Shown: in pieces, positions 60,853-64,000 of the stretch
Layout of the letters: every line of letters starts with the position of its first letter
Numbering within the stretch: position 1 is the first letter of the stretch
DNA from: Pseudomonadota bacterium
GTDB taxonomy: Bacteria > Pseudomonadota > Alphaproteobacteria > Sphingomonadales > Govanellaceae
Length of the DNA: 64,000 nt
Reading direction: 5' to 3'
Assembly: GCA_003577275.1 (NCBI GenBank)
Contig: QEVO01000001.1
Coordinates: forward strand, 558,001 to 622,000
Program-made: the position numbers and the translations under genes
The notes under the pieces: model-generated
Database searches by the model: none
What the model was told of the DNA's origin: nothing
Seen by the model: only the letters and a program-made list of their open reading frames with translations

Positions 60853-61812
60853 TCATTCACCATCTGCAAGACGCTGAAACTTACCATAGGCCAGCGCCGC
60901 CAAAGCCAAGTCCGCCAACGAAAGACCGCGAAACATAAAAGCAAGGCGCTCCTGATCGTTAGTCCTGCCTGGTTTTTCTCCCAGCACAAGATCAGTAAGA
61001 TCGGCAAAAATTAAACAATTGCGCGCAAGAGGGGAGGACAGCGCCGCTTCCTGCGCGGAATCATCGACATAAATCCGATCAAAGCCCTTCATTTTGTGGT
61101 AGATCCAGCTTGTCGGCATATCGGTTCCTATGGCAAGACTGCCTGGCTGCATCCAATCGGCATCGATGAAGGGAGGCAGGCTCGGCGTCATGGTGACGGC
61201 GGATACCACGATGTCTGCTGCTTCCATCGCCGTCTGGGCGGTTTGGGCAATCACGGTCTGCAATCCAAGATGCGCCGCCTGACGACATAATATATTTGCG
61301 CTCCGCCTGCTGCGGGAAAATGCACGGATTTCTTGTAAAGGAAAAAGCTCGGAAAAAATGCGAAGATGGCTTTGCGCTTGCACGCCGCAGCCGATGAAGG
61401 CGAGCGACCGTGGTTCCGTACGGGCGAGACGGAGTGCAGCAACAGCGCTCAGCGCGGCGGTTCGTATGGCGGTGACCCAGTTTCCATCAATCACGGCGAT
61501 CAGTTGGCCGGTGCTGCTGTCCAGAAGCGTTATTGAGGCATTAATGATCGGTAGGCCCTTTTCCGGGTTTTGCGGATGCAGGGCCGCTGCCTTGACCATG
61601 ATCAGAGCGGGGTCATCCGCCGCTGCCAGCATTGCATTCAAATATCGGCCATCAGGCGTCGTTATGGCGACTTTTGGCGCCGCCCAGGCCTGTTTCATGG
61701 CGTGCCGCTTGATCAGGCTTTCTACGGCATCTGCCGCTTCCCGCGCCGTTATGCCAAGGCTATCCAACGCCTCGCGAGAAAGATACATGAATGGCGCTGA
61801 AGCGTGTTTCAC
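60853..61812 (-). CDS. Ornithine cyclodeaminase/mu-crystallin family protein
   Basis: The ~319 residues match this NAD(P)-binding family: the substrate region with Lys in AAPKVAI and VKAAALHP, INASITLLD and the Rossmann motif IGCGVQAQSHLR (about 135), followed by SAVTMTPSLPPF. Members include ornithine cyclodeaminase and pyrroline-2-carboxylate reductase (LhpI of hydroxyproline clusters). Proposed role is reduction of a cyclic imine or deamination of ornithine. The start is uncertain: GTG at 61812 has GGAGG about 10 nt upstream; a TTG at 61839 overlaps the symporter stop; an ATG at 61788 lacks a site. Confidence 0.85.
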   Translation of the reverse strand: MKHASAPFMYLSREALDSLGITAREAADAVESLIKRHAMKQAWAAPKVAITTPDGRYLNAMLAAADDPALIMVKAAALHPQNPEKGLPIINASITLLDSSTGQLIAVIDGNWVTAIRTAALSAVAALRLARTEPRSLAFIGCGVQAQSHLRIFSELFPLQEIRAFSRSRRSANILCRQAAHLGLQTVIAQTAQTAMEAADIVVSAVTMTPSLPPFIDADWMQPGSLAIGTDMPTSWIYHKMKGFDRIYVDDSAQEAALSSPLARNCLIFADLTDLVLGEKPGRTNDQERLAFMFRGLSLADLALAALAYGKFQRLADGE

Positions 61813-61835
61813 GTTGCCGTAGCCTCCGTATCGGA

Positions 61836-63257
61836 TCAAACCGCCCCTGTTTTATGCTCCGCCGGCCGCGTCAGCAGTGAGATAATGATCGCCAGCGTGG
61901 CGGAAATTCCTATTCCCCAGAATATGTTGAACCATGCCGAGGCGGCGGCGCCGCTGACCAGCGCGACCCGCGCCCCCCACGGGGTCAGACACGAATTCAC
62001 GCTGCCCTGGGTAAACGGTTGTCGCGTTTTTTTCCAAAGAAGGCCGACGATTAAAGTAGGAACGACAGCCCCTCCCACCACGGCATACGCATTGGAAAAC
62101 ACGCTAATGATCGATTCAGAATAAAGGGCGATGGCGCAACCGAGAACGCCTACCAAAAGCGTTACCCTTTTGGCGATGATGATGAGTTGCTGATCCGTCA
62201 ATGCGGGTCTGAACGGATAAATAAGGTCGTTGACGATGATGACAGCCGTGGAGTTCAGCAGCGAATCCGCCGACGACATCGCCGCGGCGAGCACCAGAGC
62301 AAAAACCATGGCCGTTACCAGGAGCGGCATGTAATTCATGATATACCACGGCATGGCAAGGGTAGGATCGACGCCGGGATGCAGCGTCCTAATGGTCATC
62401 CCGACCAAGGTGGTCAGGCTGACCATGACGACCACCAGAATGCCGCTTACCAGCATTGCCCTTTGCGCGGTTGCGCCGTCTTTTGCTGCAAAGCACCGCT
62501 GCCAGTAGATTTGCGCCGACAATACGCCAAACAGCCCGATGAGGAATTTTTCAGCAAGATCAATCACCGATACGTGGCTAAAACTCATGAACTCGGGGCC
62601 GGCGGTTGCGCTCAGCTTCTCCGAAAGAACGGGCAGGCTCCATTCGATCGGAGAGAAGGCAAAATAATAGAAAATTGCCCCAAAAATGACGATCATTATT
62701 CCTTGGATCAGATCAGTCCAGACGACCGATAGAATGCCGCCCAGATAGGTGTAGACGATAAACACGACATTGAAAAATATTATAACGGGCACTGGGCTCA
62801 TGTTGGTAAATTGCTGGAAAATATAGCCAAGACCCATCGCCTGGCCGCCCAGCCAGGCAACCAGGATAATGCAGGTCAATACGCCGGAAATCGCTCTGGC
62901 GATCTTATCGCGGTGGAGAAGGTCATACATCATTTCTGAGATGGTGATATAGGAGAAACGCCCTGCTAACCCTGCAAACAATAGGGCAAAAACGATCTTT
63001 GATCCCTGCTCGCCGAACACAAACGCGATATGACTGATGCCTTCCTTAAACCCTTCAGTGGCATGGCCGATAAAGTTGCCGGCCCCCATAATGGTAGCTA
63101 TATCGCTGAATAATATAAGAAAAAATGGCAAGGAACCGCCGCCGATGGCATACATGGCGAAACTGCTTGAGGCGGATTCCTTGACCTTGAACGATACCAG
63201 CAGAAAAACCAGGCAAAATATGATGGTGATAGCGAATATGATATACGTCAACAGCAT
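61836..63257 (-). CDS. Sodium:solute symporter family transporter
   Basis: This 473-residue inner-membrane protein has about 13 hydrophobic segments of the SSS family, with GAGNFIGHATEGFKEG near residue 58, YTYLGGILSVVWTDLIQG (about 170) and SSADSLLNSTAVI (about 330), all family features. It should take up a small organic solute with sodium. AAGGTG precedes the ATG. It overlaps the ornithine-cyclodeaminase-family frame by a few nt, so the substrate is probably that of the catabolic genes that follow, such as a proline derivative or opine. The TonB receptor gene lies upstream on the same strand, behind a hairpin terminator. Confidence 0.9.
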   Translation of the reverse strand: MLLTYIIFAITIIFCLVFLLVSFKVKESASSSFAMYAIGGGSLPFFLILFSDIATIMGAGNFIGHATEGFKEGISHIAFVFGEQGSKIVFALLFAGLAGRFSYITISEMMYDLLHRDKIARAISGVLTCIILVAWLGGQAMGLGYIFQQFTNMSPVPVIIFFNVVFIVYTYLGGILSVVWTDLIQGIMIVIFGAIFYYFAFSPIEWSLPVLSEKLSATAGPEFMSFSHVSVIDLAEKFLIGLFGVLSAQIYWQRCFAAKDGATAQRAMLVSGILVVVMVSLTTLVGMTIRTLHPGVDPTLAMPWYIMNYMPLLVTAMVFALVLAAAMSSADSLLNSTAVIIVNDLIYPFRPALTDQQLIIIAKRVTLLVGVLGCAIALYSESIISVFSNAYAVVGGAVVPTLIVGLLWKKTRQPFTQGSVNSCLTPWGARVALVSGAAASAWFNIFWGIGISATLAIIISLLTRPAEHKTGAV

Positions 63258-63324
63258 AATGGCACCTTAAAGTGTTTCCTATCCTATCGGCCCCGGCATT
63301 TCCGCGACTATCCTAGACCACAAA

Positions 63325-63351
63325 GGAAAGGGTGGATATACCACCCTTTCC
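63325..63351 (-). terminator. Hairpin terminator after TonB receptor
   Basis: A perfect 11-bp stem (GGAAAGGGTGG / CCACCCTTTCC) with a 5-nt TATAT loop follows the receptor stop codon by about 20 nt on the minus strand. Only TTTG follows, so some readthrough to the symporter gene is possible. Confidence 0.7.
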
Positions 63352-63373
63352 CTGTTGCTCCTTAATAGCAGTA

Positions 63374-64000
63374 TCAGAAATTATACCTAAGCTTACCGTA
63401 ATAGAAGCCGCCATCAATGCCGTGGGGGGCCGTGGTTGGGTATTTGGATCCGACGATGAAATCCCAGGGATTCCGATCAGGAAAATTGTTAAACAAGTTC
63501 TGAGCGCCGACCACCATTTCAACGTTTTCCATCAGGCGTACCCCCACCTCCAGATCCACAGTTATTTCCGAACCGGCTTCGATAAGTAAGGCGCTGGAAT
63601 GAACGTGAGCCTCGGTGTAAGACCCGAAGTAGTTCACCCTAGCCATGACGCGCCAGCTTTTCTCGGCATGGTTCGCCATGATATATCCTCGCCATTTCGG
63701 ATTATTTTTCTCTAGCTGCAATACCCGAGCCGCGCTGAGCAACTCATCGGGGTCCGTCGGGTCGAAGGACGTAACTTCGGTCTTTGTCCAGTTAACGGCG
63801 AGGCTTACCGAAGTATCCCCCGTAGAGGTGACTCTAAGAGGCGCAGTTGCTACGATATCGACGCCTTGGGTCTTGGAGTCGAAATCGTTGGTAAAGAAGC
63901 GGAAGCTACTGATGACCGACGCGCCTCCAAAACCGGCCGCAACCAAAGCGTCGCGCTCTTCGTCCGTCAGGCTTTGAGTTGCCGATTGAGTAAGACGATC
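63374..64000 (-). CDS. TonB-dependent receptor, C-terminal part (cut by window edge)
   Basis: The visible ~208 residues are the barrel end of an outer-membrane receptor: alternating strands, NPKWRGYIMANHAEKSWRVM, VGAQNLFNNFPDRNPW and a terminal Phe (KLRYNF) required for barrel insertion. The frame is open to the right window edge. The FFTNDFDSKTQGVDIVATAPL region is typical of TonB receptors for organic compounds. It is the first visible gene of the minus-strand unit and probably imports the substrate of the symporter and dehydrogenases downstream. Confidence 0.88.
   Translation of the reverse strand, partial: DRLTQSATQSLTDEERDALVAAGFGGASVISSFRFFTNDFDSKTQGVDIVATAPLRVTSTGDTSVSLAVNWTKTEVTSFDPTDPDELLSAARVLQLEKNNPKWRGYIMANHAEKSWRVMARVNYFGSYTEAHVHSSALLIEAGSEITVDLEVGVRLMENVEMVVGAQNLFNNFPDRNPWDFIVGSKYPTTAPHGIDGGFYYGKLRYNF

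Overview
The window reads as an alphaproteobacterial chromosome. Evidence is the cpa-type Flp pilus cluster, the yqeY-dnaG-rpoD block, the sequences of carAB and greA, and a DUF2336-like histidine kinase. A Rhodospirillales-like host is possible, but the genus cannot be fixed from sequence alone. The first ~25.5 kb are GC-rich and core-like. From about 25.7 kb onward the sequence is a mosaic of lower and variable GC with mobile-element debris and catabolic genes, consistent with an accessory region inserted downstream of rpoD and a tRNA.

Region 1 (1-11.7 kb, minus strand): a complete-looking Flp/Tad pilus assembly operon, flp-cpaA-cpaB-cpaC-cpaD-cpaE-cpaF-tadB-tadC, closed by a strong terminator. 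PAS-type histidine kinases lie on both sides; the upstream one has lost the ATP-binding motifs. A CtrA-like half site lies upstream of flp. Region 2 (11.7-25.5 kb): an Lrp/AsnC regulator, a membrane-anchored M1 aminopeptidase, greA, carB and carA (split by a DUF559 nuclease-like gene bracketed by G/C-rich inverted repeats), yqeY, dnaG, rpoD, and a tRNA with CAT anticodon.

Region 3 (25.5-28.7 kb): four GGGAT repeats at exact 10-bp spacing, the C-terminal part of a large serine recombinase, and an IS256-family element whose transposase has an in-frame amber stop. The element has no target duplication, so the recombinase 5' half was probably lost by an IS-linked deletion. Region 4 (28.7-34.2 kb): an acetoin-dehydrogenase-like operon (E1 alpha, E1 beta, lipoyl-hydrolase E2) followed by a butanediol-dehydrogenase-like SDR, a VOC protein and a second SDR. 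A LuxR-type regulator faces it.

Region 5 (36-44.8 kb): a TonB-dependent receptor, a periplasmic DUF3604 protein, a HupE/UreJ-like membrane protein, a membrane-anchored parvulin-like protein, an IS3 remnant, and a second receptor of metal/cobalamin type. The DUF3604-HupE-parvulin set has no function known to me and is the best candidate for an undescribed system. Region 6 (44.9-54.3 kb): a benzoate-CoA-ligase-like enzyme, a LysR regulator divergent from a TonB receptor, a PQQ/heme c alcohol dehydrogenase and an alkylsulfatase-like enzyme. Together they suggest sulfate ester to alcohol to acid to acyl-CoA. Region 7 (54.5-64 kb, minus strand): a TonB receptor (cut by the window edge), a sodium-solute symporter, an ornithine-cyclodeaminase-family reductase, a 2,5-dioxovalerate-dehydrogenase-like enzyme, a three-subunit HcnABC/opine-oxidase-like dehydrogenase and a ThDP enzyme. 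This resembles hydroxyproline or opine catabolism, but the usual epimerase and deaminase are not in view.
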